Counted from the first letter of the stretch, positions 1 through 6,086 are shown. The stretch: 7,830 bases of DNA from an uncultured Treponema sp. (GCA_934699065.1 CAKUWD010000132.1:1-7830); one strand, 5' to 3'. Notes: a model not told the origin generated them from the letters alone. Made by a program: numbers and translations.

Positions 1-166
1 GTCTATAATTCCAGCCTTCATCTTCTTTATCGATTTCATATTTGGTTTTATAATTATAAGTTTCTTCTACATAACGAATGAACCAAGCTTGAAATTTTAA
101 TTTAGATAGAGAATTCCCCTGTTTAATTTCCGTAATTAATTCTTCAAGATAAATAGGCTTCTGCAT
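1..166 (-). CDS. Hypothetical protein, 3' part beyond window edge
   Basis: A leftward reading frame starts at the ATG at 166-164 and stays open for 55 codons to the window edge, so only the N-terminus is seen. It begins MQKPIYLEEL and continues as a charged, aromatic-rich sequence (Trp28, Tyr32, Tyr37, Tyr39, Trp52) with no signal peptide or membrane segment, suggesting a soluble cytoplasmic protein. I do not recognise the family. The start is supported by a weak purine-rich site (GGA about 9 nt upstream) and by a good -10 hexamer at 199-194, which places the likely transcription start about 20 nt before the ATG. The stretch is AT-rich (about 30% GC in the part counted) compared with the roughly 45-50% of the MATE and kinase genes. 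Function unknown; the reading frame itself is fairly convincing. Confidence 0.6.
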   Translation of the reverse strand, partial: MQKPIYLEELITEIKQGNSLSKLKFQAWFIRYVEETYNYKTKYEIDKEDEGWNYR

Positions 167-193
167 TTTTTTATTCCATTAATGAGATAATTA

Positions 194-222
194 ATTATAC
201 AACTAAAATGGCCAAAAATAAA
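194..222 (-). promoter_or_regulatory. Candidate sigma70-type promoter for the leftmost gene
   Basis: On the minus strand a perfect TATAAT lies at 199-194, with a weak -35 match (TTTATT, 3 of 6) at 222-217 after a 17-nt spacer. The predicted start of transcription is near 187, giving a 5' UTR of about 20 nt before the ATG at 166. The surroundings are AT-rich, so the -35 call is soft. Confidence 0.4.
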
Positions 223-268
223 CTTTCTGTCATTTCTATAACTTCATTTGATAATGCTCCTGAATCCA

Positions 269-481
269 TTACTGGTCGGCCTCTGCCTGTCTTTTTGCTT
301 TTCGGATTTCTAGCAGTTCTGCGTAATAATACCAGTCGTTGGTTAGGACTGCTTTATGCTGGAAGTTTTGTTCCAGATTTTTAAGATCTTTGAGTGAGAA
401 ATATGAATAGTCTATTTTCTGGACTTTTGTGACTTTGCTGATTTTTGCAACGCGGTGAACGTTGTCGGTTGGTTGAATCAT
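269..481 (-). CDS. Small hypothetical protein, 70 aa
   Basis: The gene encodes 70 residues beginning MIQPTDNVHR and ending with a charged KAKRQAEADQ tail. I chose the ATG at 481-479 because a near-perfect ribosome binding site (AAGGAGG, 493-487) lies 5 nt upstream. The frame stays open further upstream to an ATG at 640, but that extension runs through a palindromic intergenic repeat and has no comparable SD, so I reject it. There is no signal peptide or membrane segment. The second half (SLKDLKNLEQNF, then a WYYY aromatic cluster at residues 50-53 and a Lys/Arg/Glu-rich end) looks mostly helical, which would fit a small cytoplasmic or nucleic-acid-associated protein, but no family is recognised. 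It is divergent from the PUR-domain gene. The strong SD makes translation likely; the function is unknown. Confidence 0.6.
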   Translation of the reverse strand: MIQPTDNVHRVAKISKVTKVQKIDYSYFSLKDLKNLEQNFQHKAVLTNDWYYYAELLEIRKAKRQAEADQ

Positions 482-518
482 AAAGGCCTCCTTTTGACAT
501 CTATAGTAAAACAAAGCA

Positions 519-558
519 ATTCCCAGTGCACGGGAATGGATTGCTCGTAATGACGATG
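519..558. repeat. Short palindromic intergenic repeat
   Basis: ATTCCC (519-524) and GGGAAT (532-537) are perfect inverted arms around a 7-nt loop that contains GTGCAC. They are followed by a GGATTGCTCGTAATGACGA-type tail (538-556). The tail resembles the GTCATTGCGAGCAATCC sequences dispersed in many bacterial genomes. A related ATTCCG/CGGAAT palindrome occurs at 6026-6046. The element lies in the leader or promoter region of the 70-aa gene. Confidence 0.45.
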
Positions 559-605
559 TTTCAATACTACGATGACAATAATTTATAGACATTTTTATCT
601 GATTG

Positions 606-635
606 TGATAAATTACAGTAAATCGCAGTAAATGC
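606..635. repeat. 10-bp-phased direct repeats upstream of the PUR gene
   Basis: CAGTAAAT occurs at 616-623 and again at 626-633, exactly 10 bp apart (one helical turn). A degenerate third unit (GATAAATTA) immediately precedes them at 607-615. The cluster is in the divergent spacer, about 100 bp upstream of the PUR-domain start. It could be an operator for a DNA-binding regulator; no specific factor can be named from sequence. Confidence 0.35.
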
Positions 636-683
636 GACACAATTCATCAAATTACAAGGGAAGGTTCTTTGCGTATTTTTTAA

Positions 684-717
684 GGGCTGACCCGCAATTT
701 TATAGCCCGTAAGCGGG
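684..717 (+). promoter_or_regulatory. Structured leader, possible H-type pseudoknot, before the PUR gene
   Basis: Two 5-bp perfect pairings interleave. GGGCT (684-688) pairs with AGCCC (704-708), and CCCGC (691-695), which lies in the loop of the first stem, pairs with GCGGG (713-717). The order is that of an H-type pseudoknot, with connecting segments of 2, 8 and 4 nt. A competing small hairpin, CCCG (706-709) with CGGG (714-717), would exclude both stems. The structure ends 2 nt before the AAGGAG ribosome binding site (720-725). It matches no riboswitch consensus I can recall. Folding is inferred from complementarity only. Confidence 0.4.
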
Positions 718-732
718 ACAAGGAGTTTTATT

Positions 733-1152
733 ATGGGAGCACGTGGAGAACTTTTTACTACTCAAATCTATCTGGACAATCGTTCGTATTTTTTCAATGT
801 TAAAGAAAACCGTACTGGTGATGTATTCTTACAGATTGTAGAAAGCAAGAACCGCGACGGTGTTGAAGCTGACCGCCATCAGATTGCGATTTTTGCTGAA
901 GATATGCAGAAATTCCTTCAGGGCTTCGAAAAATCTCTTGATTTTGTTGAGAAAGACAGAAAACAGCGTCAGAAGGCAGCTAAAGAAAAGAGAGCTGAAA
1001 AAGATGCTAAATATTCAACAGGCGCAAAAAAGGTTTACCGCGTAAAATCAGAAAAAGGCGAAAAATCAGAAAAACGCGCTGACGACGGAATCAAGAGAAC
1101 TGGTAAGGTTATTCATATCGTTTCGAAAAAAGACGTAACTAACGAAGAATAG
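733..1152 (+). CDS. PUR-domain DNA/RNA-binding protein (BpuR/DUF3276 family)
   Basis: The 139-aa protein has one PUR domain at about residues 3-75, with the family's typical opening (GARGELFTTQIY), the YFFNVKENR stretch at 19-27, the FLQIVESK strand at 32-39 and the EDMQKF helix near 56-61. PUR domains bind single-stranded or locally unwound nucleic acid as dimers. The Borrelia homologue BpuR binds DNA and RNA and has been reported to repress translation of its own message. Unusually, a long Lys/Arg/Glu-rich tail (about 75-121) follows, then a hydrophobic KVIHIVSKK end; the tail probably adds non-specific nucleic-acid affinity (inference). The start is fixed by AAGGAG 7 nt upstream. The gene ends TAG, and the MATE transporter starts 51 bp later in the same frame. 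A possible leader pseudoknot directly precedes the SD, so self-regulation is plausible. Confidence 0.88.
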   Translation: MGARGELFTTQIYLDNRSYFFNVKENRTGDVFLQIVESKNRDGVEADRHQIAIFAEDMQKFLQGFEKSLDFVEKDRKQRQKAAKEKRAEKDAKYSTGAKKVYRVKSEKGEKSEKRADDGIKRTGKVIHIVSKKDVTNEE

Positions 1153-1158
1153 AAAACT

Positions 1159-1195
1159 GGTGGTTTCGATACGACCTTCGGCCTACTCAACCACC
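1159..1195 (+). repeat. Dispersed hairpin repeat, copy 1
   Basis: GGTGGTT (1159-1165) and AACCACC (1189-1195) are perfect 7-bp arms. The interior contains a second, imperfect arm pair (GACC/GGCC around TTC, 1173-1183). The unit matches 7126-7162 at 34 of 37 positions in the same orientation, so it is a mobile or dispersed unit and not a local coincidence. Here no T-run follows, so it is not an obvious terminator. It ends only 8 nt before the MATE start codon. Confidence 0.8.
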
Positions 1196-1203
1196 GAAGC
1201 ATT

Positions 1204-2550
1204 ATGACACAAGAAGCAAAATCATTTTACAAAGACCTTCGGAACGTAGTACAACCGATGGCCATACAAAACCTTATTTCCTCAGCCGTAAACTCTGCAG
1301 ACGTAATAATGCTCGGCTACATAGGCCAGACAGCAATTGCAGCCTCCTCTCTTGCAGGAAACGTTGCCTTCATTCTTTTTATGATTTCAACAGGACTTTC
1401 TTCGGGACTTGTAATGCTTGGTGCCCAGTACTGGGGAAAGAAGGATACAGAAGCAATCAAAACTCTGCTTGGAATTGGACTGAGAATCTGTTGTAGTGTT
1501 GAAATTATTGTTGCCCTCGTTGCTGCTTTTTACCCCCGCATTCTCATGCTGATTTTTACAAAGGATGAAGCTTTGATTGCCGAAGGCTGCCGTTATCTGA
1601 GAGCAGCAAGTTTTTCTTATGTCTGCCTTTCTTTTTCTCAGATGTTCCAGGCTGGATTCAAAAGTATTGAACGTGTAAAAATCGTAACAATTACATCAAC
1701 AACCTGTCTCTTTTTGAACATCGGTCTCAATGCAGTTTTCATTTTCGGCTTGTTAGGCGTACCTAAGATGGGAATTACCGGAGTTGGTATTGCAACTTCG
1801 ATTGCCCGCTTTATTGAAATGGTAATCTGCTTTATTTATGCAGGCCGCCAGACTGACATTAAATTTTCTGTCACTTGTGTATTCCGCCGTAACAAACTTC
1901 TCACCAGAGACTTTTTCCGCTATTCCCTGCCAGCCGTTGGTAATGAACTCGTCTGGGGGTCAGCCTTTGCCATGTACTCTGTAATTATGGGACACCTTGG
2001 TGAAGACATAGTTGCCGCAAACTCCGTTGTAAATACTGTCCGCCAGCTTGGTTCAGTTTTGTGCTTTGGCATGGCTTATGGTGGAGCAATTGTTGTAGGA
2101 AAATATATGGGAGCAGGTGACATGGCAGTTGCAGAACGAAATGCCAGCCGTCTTGCTAGAGTAACAATTTTTTCGGGTGTGCTTGGTGCCGTCCTTTTAA
2201 TTTGCCTTTATCCAGTACTTCCTTATATTGCTGATTTGAATGAAACAGCCGCTCATTACAGAAACATTCTGCTTTTTATAAATGCATATTCTCTGATTGG
2301 AGCTTCTATAAATACAGTTTTGATTTGTGGAATTTTCCGTGCAGGCGGAGACTCAAAATTCGGCTTTGTTGCAGACACAATAAACATGTGGTGTATTTCA
2401 GTTCCACTGGGACTGCTGGCTGCCTTCGTTTTCAAGCTGCCACCACTCTGGGTATACTTTATTCTCTTCCTGGATGAGTTTGAAAAAATGCCTTTTGTAA
2501 TCCGCCACTATTTTAAGAAAGGCTGGCTTAGGAATATAACCAGAGATTAA
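1204..2550 (+). CDS. MATE-family multidrug/toxin efflux transporter
   Basis: This 448-aa protein has about twelve hydrophobic segments, the normal MATE length and topology. These inner-membrane transporters export drugs or metabolites using a Na+ or H+ gradient. Family signatures visible are the N-terminal QNLISSAVNSADVIMLGYIG region (22-41, with Asp33), AQYWGKKD after TM2 (74-81), the second-half counterpart GKYMGAGD (299-306), and GIFRAGGDSKF in TM10-11 (376-386). The C-terminus (RHYFKKGWLRN) is the usual amphipathic end. The substrate cannot be told. The start at 1204 matches the family N-terminus, but no recognisable SD precedes it: the 8 nt after a dispersed hairpin read GAAGCATT. The frame upstream is open to the TAG of the PUR gene, so translation may depend on re-initiation from that gene. 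The two are probably co-transcribed. Confidence 0.93.
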   Translation: MTQEAKSFYKDLRNVVQPMAIQNLISSAVNSADVIMLGYIGQTAIAASSLAGNVAFILFMISTGLSSGLVMLGAQYWGKKDTEAIKTLLGIGLRICCSVEIIVALVAAFYPRILMLIFTKDEALIAEGCRYLRAASFSYVCLSFSQMFQAGFKSIERVKIVTITSTTCLFLNIGLNAVFIFGLLGVPKMGITGVGIATSIARFIEMVICFIYAGRQTDIKFSVTCVFRRNKLLTRDFFRYSLPAVGNELVWGSAFAMYSVIMGHLGEDIVAANSVVNTVRQLGSVLCFGMAYGGAIVVGKYMGAGDMAVAERNASRLARVTIFSGVLGAVLLICLYPVLPYIADLNETAAHYRNILLFINAYSLIGASINTVLICGIFRAGGDSKFGFVADTINMWCISVPLGLLAAFVFKLPPLWVYFILFLDEFEKMPFVIRHYFKKGWLRNITRD

Positions 2551-2570
2551 TAATCAATATACGAATTATT

Positions 2571-2651
2571 AAAATTGGCGGAAGCGGGAAAAGGTTCTAA
2601 AAAACATCATTCCCGTTTTTAGTGCCTTTTATCGCTGAGAGCCAATTTTTT
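2571..2651. terminator. Nested inverted repeats, probable bidirectional terminator
   Basis: This is the spacer between convergent genes. The outer arms AAAATTGGC (2571-2579) and GCCAATTTT (2641-2649) are perfect over 9 bp, and on the plus strand are followed by a T-run to 2651. Inside, CGGGAA (2585-2590) pairs with TTCCCG (2610-2615), directly followed by TTTTT (2616-2620); this is the better plus-strand terminator for the MATE gene. On the minus strand the outer stem ends in TTTTAATAATT, which would serve the RNase HII operon. The loops are long, so efficiency is uncertain. Confidence 0.6.
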
Positions 2652-2655
2652 GATT

Positions 2656-3261
2656 CTAGTATTTAAATGTTAATCTTTGAATTGGAGATGGCCCTATTCT
2701 ATGACAGACTTCACGATGCGCTTTTGTCGGGTAGCCCTTGTGTTTTGCATATCCGTATTCAGGATATTTTTTATCCATTTCCAGCATCAGACGGTCGCGA
2801 CAGGTTTTAGCAAGAATACTTGCTGCCATTACACAAGGATATTTTCCATCAGCTTTAGGCTCACAGCGGCATTCAATCGGAACATCAGGACATCGAGTAC
2901 CGTCCGTAATTCCGATAAGTTTTATCTGATTAAAATCACCGAGTTCCTGCAGCCTGCACCACTCAGGAAATTTATTCATGAGCTCTTCAAAGGCATTTTT
3001 CATTGCCAGCATGCTTGCTTCGAGTATATTAATTTTATCGATTGTTGTATGATCTACAAGTGCAATTCCATAACAGGCTTTTTCTTTAATCACTAATTCT
3101 GCAGCCTGACGTTTTTTTTCTGTAAGTTTTTTTGAGTCATTGAGTATTTCAACAGGAAAATCAGAAGGAAGAATTACTGCTGCTGCACAAACCGGTCCTG
3201 CAAGAGGACCTCTGCCCGCTTCATCAAAACCTGCTTCAAGAATTAAATGTGAATCTGCCAT
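2656..3261 (-). CDS. rnhB: Ribonuclease HII
   Basis: The 201-aa enzyme cleaves the RNA strand of RNA/DNA hybrids and initiates removal of ribonucleotides misincorporated in DNA; it is cytoplasmic and metal-dependent. The four acidic active-site residues are present: Asp13-Glu14 in GFDEAGRGPLAGPV (11-24), Asp120 in ITDG (118-121) and Asp156 in AKTCRD (151-156). The GRG ribonucleotide-recognition motif (16-18) is intact, as are NDSKKL (41-46) and the MAASILAK helix (145-152). Length is typical. The C-terminal motif reads QRLTF, where many homologues have HRxSF. It is the last gene of a leftward operon: its ATG directly abuts the TAA of the preceding secreted-protein gene (0 bp), with a modest AGGG about 7 nt upstream, so translational coupling is likely. 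Confidence 0.96.
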   Translation of the reverse strand: MADSHLILEAGFDEAGRGPLAGPVCAAAVILPSDFPVEILNDSKKLTEKKRQAAELVIKEKACYGIALVDHTTIDKINILEASMLAMKNAFEELMNKFPEWCRLQELGDFNQIKLIGITDGTRCPDVPIECRCEPKADGKYPCVMAASILAKTCRDRLMLEMDKKYPEYGYAKHKGYPTKAHREVCHRIGPSPIQRLTFKY

Positions 3262-5385
3262 TTAGAAGCCCTGCAAGATGTTTTTTTCATCTGTAAGTTT
3301 TGTTGCCTTATTCACGTAAAGCGGCTGGATTTTACTTGTTGTATTTGTGAGATGGGCTTTAAAGTTGTTTTCAATAAAAGCAGCTTTTACAGAAAATAGT
3401 TCTGCAATACGACCGTTTCCACCGCTTACAAGGAAATCATTTTTTTGAGCCGTTACATTTCCGCCGTCTGCAGAAATAATAACGCTTGTATCAGCATTTG
3501 TACTTACAGAAGAATTTCTGATTGAGATGCGGGATTTTACTGCCGCAATAAATGATGCATAGGAAACTGCATTTGCAGAAACCATAGTATCAGAAATATT
3601 GATTATCGCATTGCTTGCATCAATTACAGTACCGTTTCTGGTAAAATCTGCAGCAATAACACAATTTTTCATAGTAAGCACAGAATTTTCAAGTTTTATT
3701 AACGGCACAATCGATTTCTTACTTATTTCAGATGTGTTTGAAATTCTACAGTCAGAAATCTCCAGTGTAGAAGTTTTTACAACAAATGATCCATCAGCTC
3801 CAAATTTAAGCCGAGCATCACCTCCATTAAAAACTTCAAAATTAGAAGAAATATTGTAAGCCTCGCTAATTACCATTTCTCCCTTTACAGAAAGCTTAAC
3901 CACTCTCTGATTAAGAAGTGCAGATTTGAGCTGCTTAAAATCTGTAAACGGATGAGCAGCCGTTCCATCTGCAAGCTCAGCATCGCCAGAAGCATCAAAA
4001 TAATAATTTGACTGATCAATTACAACTGCAAACTCAACAGGACTGCTTGCGTTTTCATCAGTTTTTGAATAAGCAGAAACTTTATAATAAACAGGATTCA
4101 AACCATTTTGAGCCCAATGCAAAGAGAAACTTTCGCCCTTTACTTTTCGATATTCACCAAGCGGTACATTTTTGAAAATCTTATCATCAGAAGAATAAGA
4201 AATATCAGATTCCTCCAGTGTAAGCGGCTCACTCAAAGCAATATATAAATCTGCCCCACGCATACCGGAAATCTTTACATCTACATCTCCGCGTGAAACG
4301 AATCCCTGGGCATTAGTTTTTATGACCGGAATTTGAGGAGGTTTTCGGTTGATATCGTATGAGACGGAAATATTTCCCTGATAAACTGAATTTGCAAAAA
4401 TACCGAGTGTAGCAGAACCAGAAACTTCATCACCATAAAAAGCATCAATTCCAATACGGGTAAAAAGTTCAGAATAAGTTCCGTCCAACTCATTCATTAT
4501 ACTCAAAGCGTAAGCATCATCTCCACGGATGGAATAAACCAGACTTCCATCTGATGTTTCCTCACGTACAATCTCAGGTTTTGGAGGAAGCACAAAAAAT
4601 TCAATCGGATTACCTGCATCATAATCAATAGGTTGCCATGAAATCATATGGCTCACTGAACGATCAAGTTTTACAGGCTCTCTCGGAAGCCCCCAGTATT
4701 CTGAATCAATTTTATAGATAAACTTATTATTTGTAAAAGTTACTGTCTCCCAGTCTGAAACCTCAAAAGGAACATCTCTATGACTGAAGACACCGGCAGA
4801 TTGTGGATATGTTTTGATTATAAAACGATATTTTACATTTCGAGCTTTATCAAAAATTGTACACGGTATATAGCGAGACAGCACACTTAAAGAAGAAAGC
4901 TGTAAGGTACGGGCAGGCATATAATTTTCCGGCATATTATCTTCCGGTGGAAGCCCAATATAAAACAGAAAATCACCAGGAATTGTAAGCTGGCTTCCTG
5001 CGCTGTAATTTAATATTCCACCATCGAAAAAGGTTTGTATAAAATTTTTATAAGAAGTTTTAGAACCATCATCTGTTTTTACAGTGTATGTTACAGAAAC
5101 TTTTTCTTTTTTTCCGTCACCCGTAATACGTGTTACATTAAGCTGAACGTCTCCCGCAACATCAAGCAAAACAGGTCCATCATAAGCAAAACCAAAAGTT
5201 TCCGGGTCCGCACCATCAACAGAATAAAGAAAGTCTCCTCCATCAGAATTATCAATAACCAGCATCTGACGATTTGCCCACTCTCCCTTTACCGGGCTGA
5301 GCAAATTAATTTCAGCAGAAAGTGGCAGTACAAAAATCAGAAATGAAAGACAGATACAAATAATTGAAGGAAACTTTTTTTTCAT
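3262..5385 (-). CDS. Secreted beta-rich protein with C-terminal beta-helix
   Basis: The 707-aa protein has a classical signal peptide (MKKKFP, a hydrophobic core at 7-20, probable cut after LSA at 24) and no lipobox, so it is exported to the periplasm or beyond. Residues about 28-103 resemble a chitobiase C-terminal/Ig-like module (FLYSVDGADPETFGFAYDGPV), with looser repeats of this type around 262-345 and 349-457 joined by proline-rich linkers. From about 460 a right-handed beta-helix begins with the typical cap YYFDASGDAELADGTAAHPF (461-480) and continues as short Asn/Ser-rich rungs such as LEISDCRISNTS and INISDTMVSANA. No catalytic motif is evident, so a surface, adhesive or carbohydrate-binding role is only inferred. 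The start follows GGGAGA, which overlaps the TAG of the phosphoribosyltransferase gene 8 bp upstream. Middle gene of a three-gene operon. Confidence 0.8.
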   Translation of the reverse strand: MKKKFPSIICICLSFLIFVLPLSAEINLLSPVKGEWANRQMLVIDNSDGGDFLYSVDGADPETFGFAYDGPVLLDVAGDVQLNVTRITGDGKKEKVSVTYTVKTDDGSKTSYKNFIQTFFDGGILNYSAGSQLTIPGDFLFYIGLPPEDNMPENYMPARTLQLSSLSVLSRYIPCTIFDKARNVKYRFIIKTYPQSAGVFSHRDVPFEVSDWETVTFTNNKFIYKIDSEYWGLPREPVKLDRSVSHMISWQPIDYDAGNPIEFFVLPPKPEIVREETSDGSLVYSIRGDDAYALSIMNELDGTYSELFTRIGIDAFYGDEVSGSATLGIFANSVYQGNISVSYDINRKPPQIPVIKTNAQGFVSRGDVDVKISGMRGADLYIALSEPLTLEESDISYSSDDKIFKNVPLGEYRKVKGESFSLHWAQNGLNPVYYKVSAYSKTDENASSPVEFAVVIDQSNYYFDASGDAELADGTAAHPFTDFKQLKSALLNQRVVKLSVKGEMVISEAYNISSNFEVFNGGDARLKFGADGSFVVKTSTLEISDCRISNTSEISKKSIVPLIKLENSVLTMKNCVIAADFTRNGTVIDASNAIINISDTMVSANAVSYASFIAAVKSRISIRNSSVSTNADTSVIISADGGNVTAQKNDFLVSGGNGRIAELFSVKAAFIENNFKAHLTNTTSKIQPLYVNKATKLTDEKNILQGF

Positions 5386-5393
5386 AGTTCTCC

Positions 5394-6011
5394 CTATGAT
5401 TCAAGGAAAGGTCCGAGAATATCGCGAAGTTCCGGATCTTGAGAATAATAATTCTTTTCCAGTTCTTCTTTTGAAAGGCCTACAAGTTCATGGCTCATAT
5501 AATGAATCCAGCGGTTTTCATCAGGATTATTGATCACAAACTTACGGCAATAATAATCAGGCTGAATAGGAAGCTGTTCTTCCTGATAAGTAAAATATTT
5601 ATAGTCATGAACAACAACCTTGATATCCTCACGAGGCATACCGCGGCTGTTAATCAAAGTTTCAACAAGCGAATTGATTGTACGGCCTGAATCAAAAATA
5701 TCATCAACTAAAAGAATCTTGTCACCTGGACGTAAGTTTTCTGGAGGATATGTCCATCCGTCAATAAAAACTTTGGTATGCTGGGCAACATCAGAATAAG
5801 AACGGGCAACTACGCCTGCATACAAAACCGGATGAAAACTTTCGCGCTTACTGATAATTTTAAAATATTCACTAATTACGTTTGCCATGTAAGCACCACC
5901 ACGTAGTGAACAATAAATTACATCAGGGATAAAGCCGTCTTTATAAATTTTATGAGCAAGTTTTAATGCATCATTGCGAACAACGTCATAAGGTAAAAAT
6001 TCTTTAATCAT
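5394..6011 (-). CDS. Purine-type phosphoribosyltransferase (Gpt/Xpt-like)
   Basis: The 205-aa protein belongs to the type I phosphoribosyltransferase fold. The PRPP-binding loop ILLVDDIFDSGRT (99-111) with its paired Asp103-Asp104 is intact, and SLRGG (35-39) matches the pyrophosphate loop (SRGG) of xanthine-guanine phosphoribosyltransferase. Near the C-terminus, NPDENRWIHY (162-171) resembles the tryptophan-containing purine-contact region of Gpt. A role in purine salvage (base plus PRPP to nucleotide) is therefore likely; whether the base is xanthine, guanine or hypoxanthine cannot be decided. It is longer than E. coli Gpt (about 150 aa), with insertions at about 52-95 and a C-terminal tail. 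The start is supported by AAGGG 4 nt upstream. It is first in a leftward operon with the secreted protein and RNase HII, and its leader carries two inverted repeats. Confidence 0.85.
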   Translation of the reverse strand: MIKEFLPYDVVRNDALKLAHKIYKDGFIPDVIYCSLRGGAYMANVISEYFKIISKRESFHPVLYAGVVARSYSDVAQHTKVFIDGWTYPPENLRPGDKILLVDDIFDSGRTINSLVETLINSRGMPREDIKVVVHDYKYFTYQEEQLPIQPDYYCRKFVINNPDENRWIHYMSHELVGLSKEELEKNYYSQDPELRDILGPFLES

Positions 6012-6020
6012 AAAGCCCTT

Positions 6021-6047
6021 CTGTCATTCCGAATTAGTTCCGGAATC
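6021..6047. repeat. Palindromic repeat in the phosphoribosyltransferase leader
   Basis: ATTCCG (6026-6031) and CGGAAT (6041-6046) are perfect 6-bp arms around 9 nt, preceded by CTGTC. The layout resembles the ATTCCC/GGGAAT palindrome at 519-537, which suggests a shared family of small intergenic units. It lies immediately 5' of the AAGGG ribosome binding site of the phosphoribosyltransferase gene and would form a hairpin in its 5' UTR. Confidence 0.45.
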
Positions 6048-6057
6048 AGTTTATAAG

Positions 6058-6078
6058 ATGCTGAAACAAACTCAGCAT
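6058..6078. promoter_or_regulatory. Perfect 7-bp inverted repeat near the operon start
   Basis: ATGCTGA (6058-6064) and TCAGCAT (6072-6078) flank a 7-nt loop. It lies just downstream (leftward) of the candidate -10 at 6092-6087, so it could be an operator overlapping the start of transcription or the first hairpin of the leader RNA. No T-run follows on either strand, so it is not a terminator. Confidence 0.45.
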
Positions 6079-6086
6079 ATCTATAA

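Noticed and set aside
482..640. An upstream in-frame extension of the 70-aa gene to an ATG at 640.
   Set aside because: The extension crosses a palindromic intergenic repeat, lacks an SD, reads as low-quality protein, and the internal ATG at 481 has a near-perfect SD.
602..643. ATTGTG (602-607) and CACAAT (638-643) as a CRP-like operator.
   Set aside because: The half-sites are 30 bp apart, too far for a CRP-type site, and are only 6 bp long.
684..717. Assignment of the PUR leader to a known riboswitch class such as preQ1 or SAM-II.
   Set aside because: The pseudoknot topology is similar, but the conserved nucleotides of those classes, as I recall them, are not present and the downstream gene does not fit.
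860..1045. A 61-aa rightward frame inside the PUR gene in another frame.
   Set aside because: It overlaps a recognised family protein entirely and has no independent start signal.
2677..3096. Rightward open frames of 139 aa and 63 aa opposite RNase HII.
   Set aside because: They lie antisense within a confidently identified gene, have no SD and encode implausible Phe/Cys/His-rich sequences.
5035..5346. Rightward frame opposite the signal-peptide end of the secreted protein, and similar ones at 3599-3859 and 5490-5690.
   Set aside because: Antisense shadows of well-supported genes without ribosome binding sites or recognisable domains.
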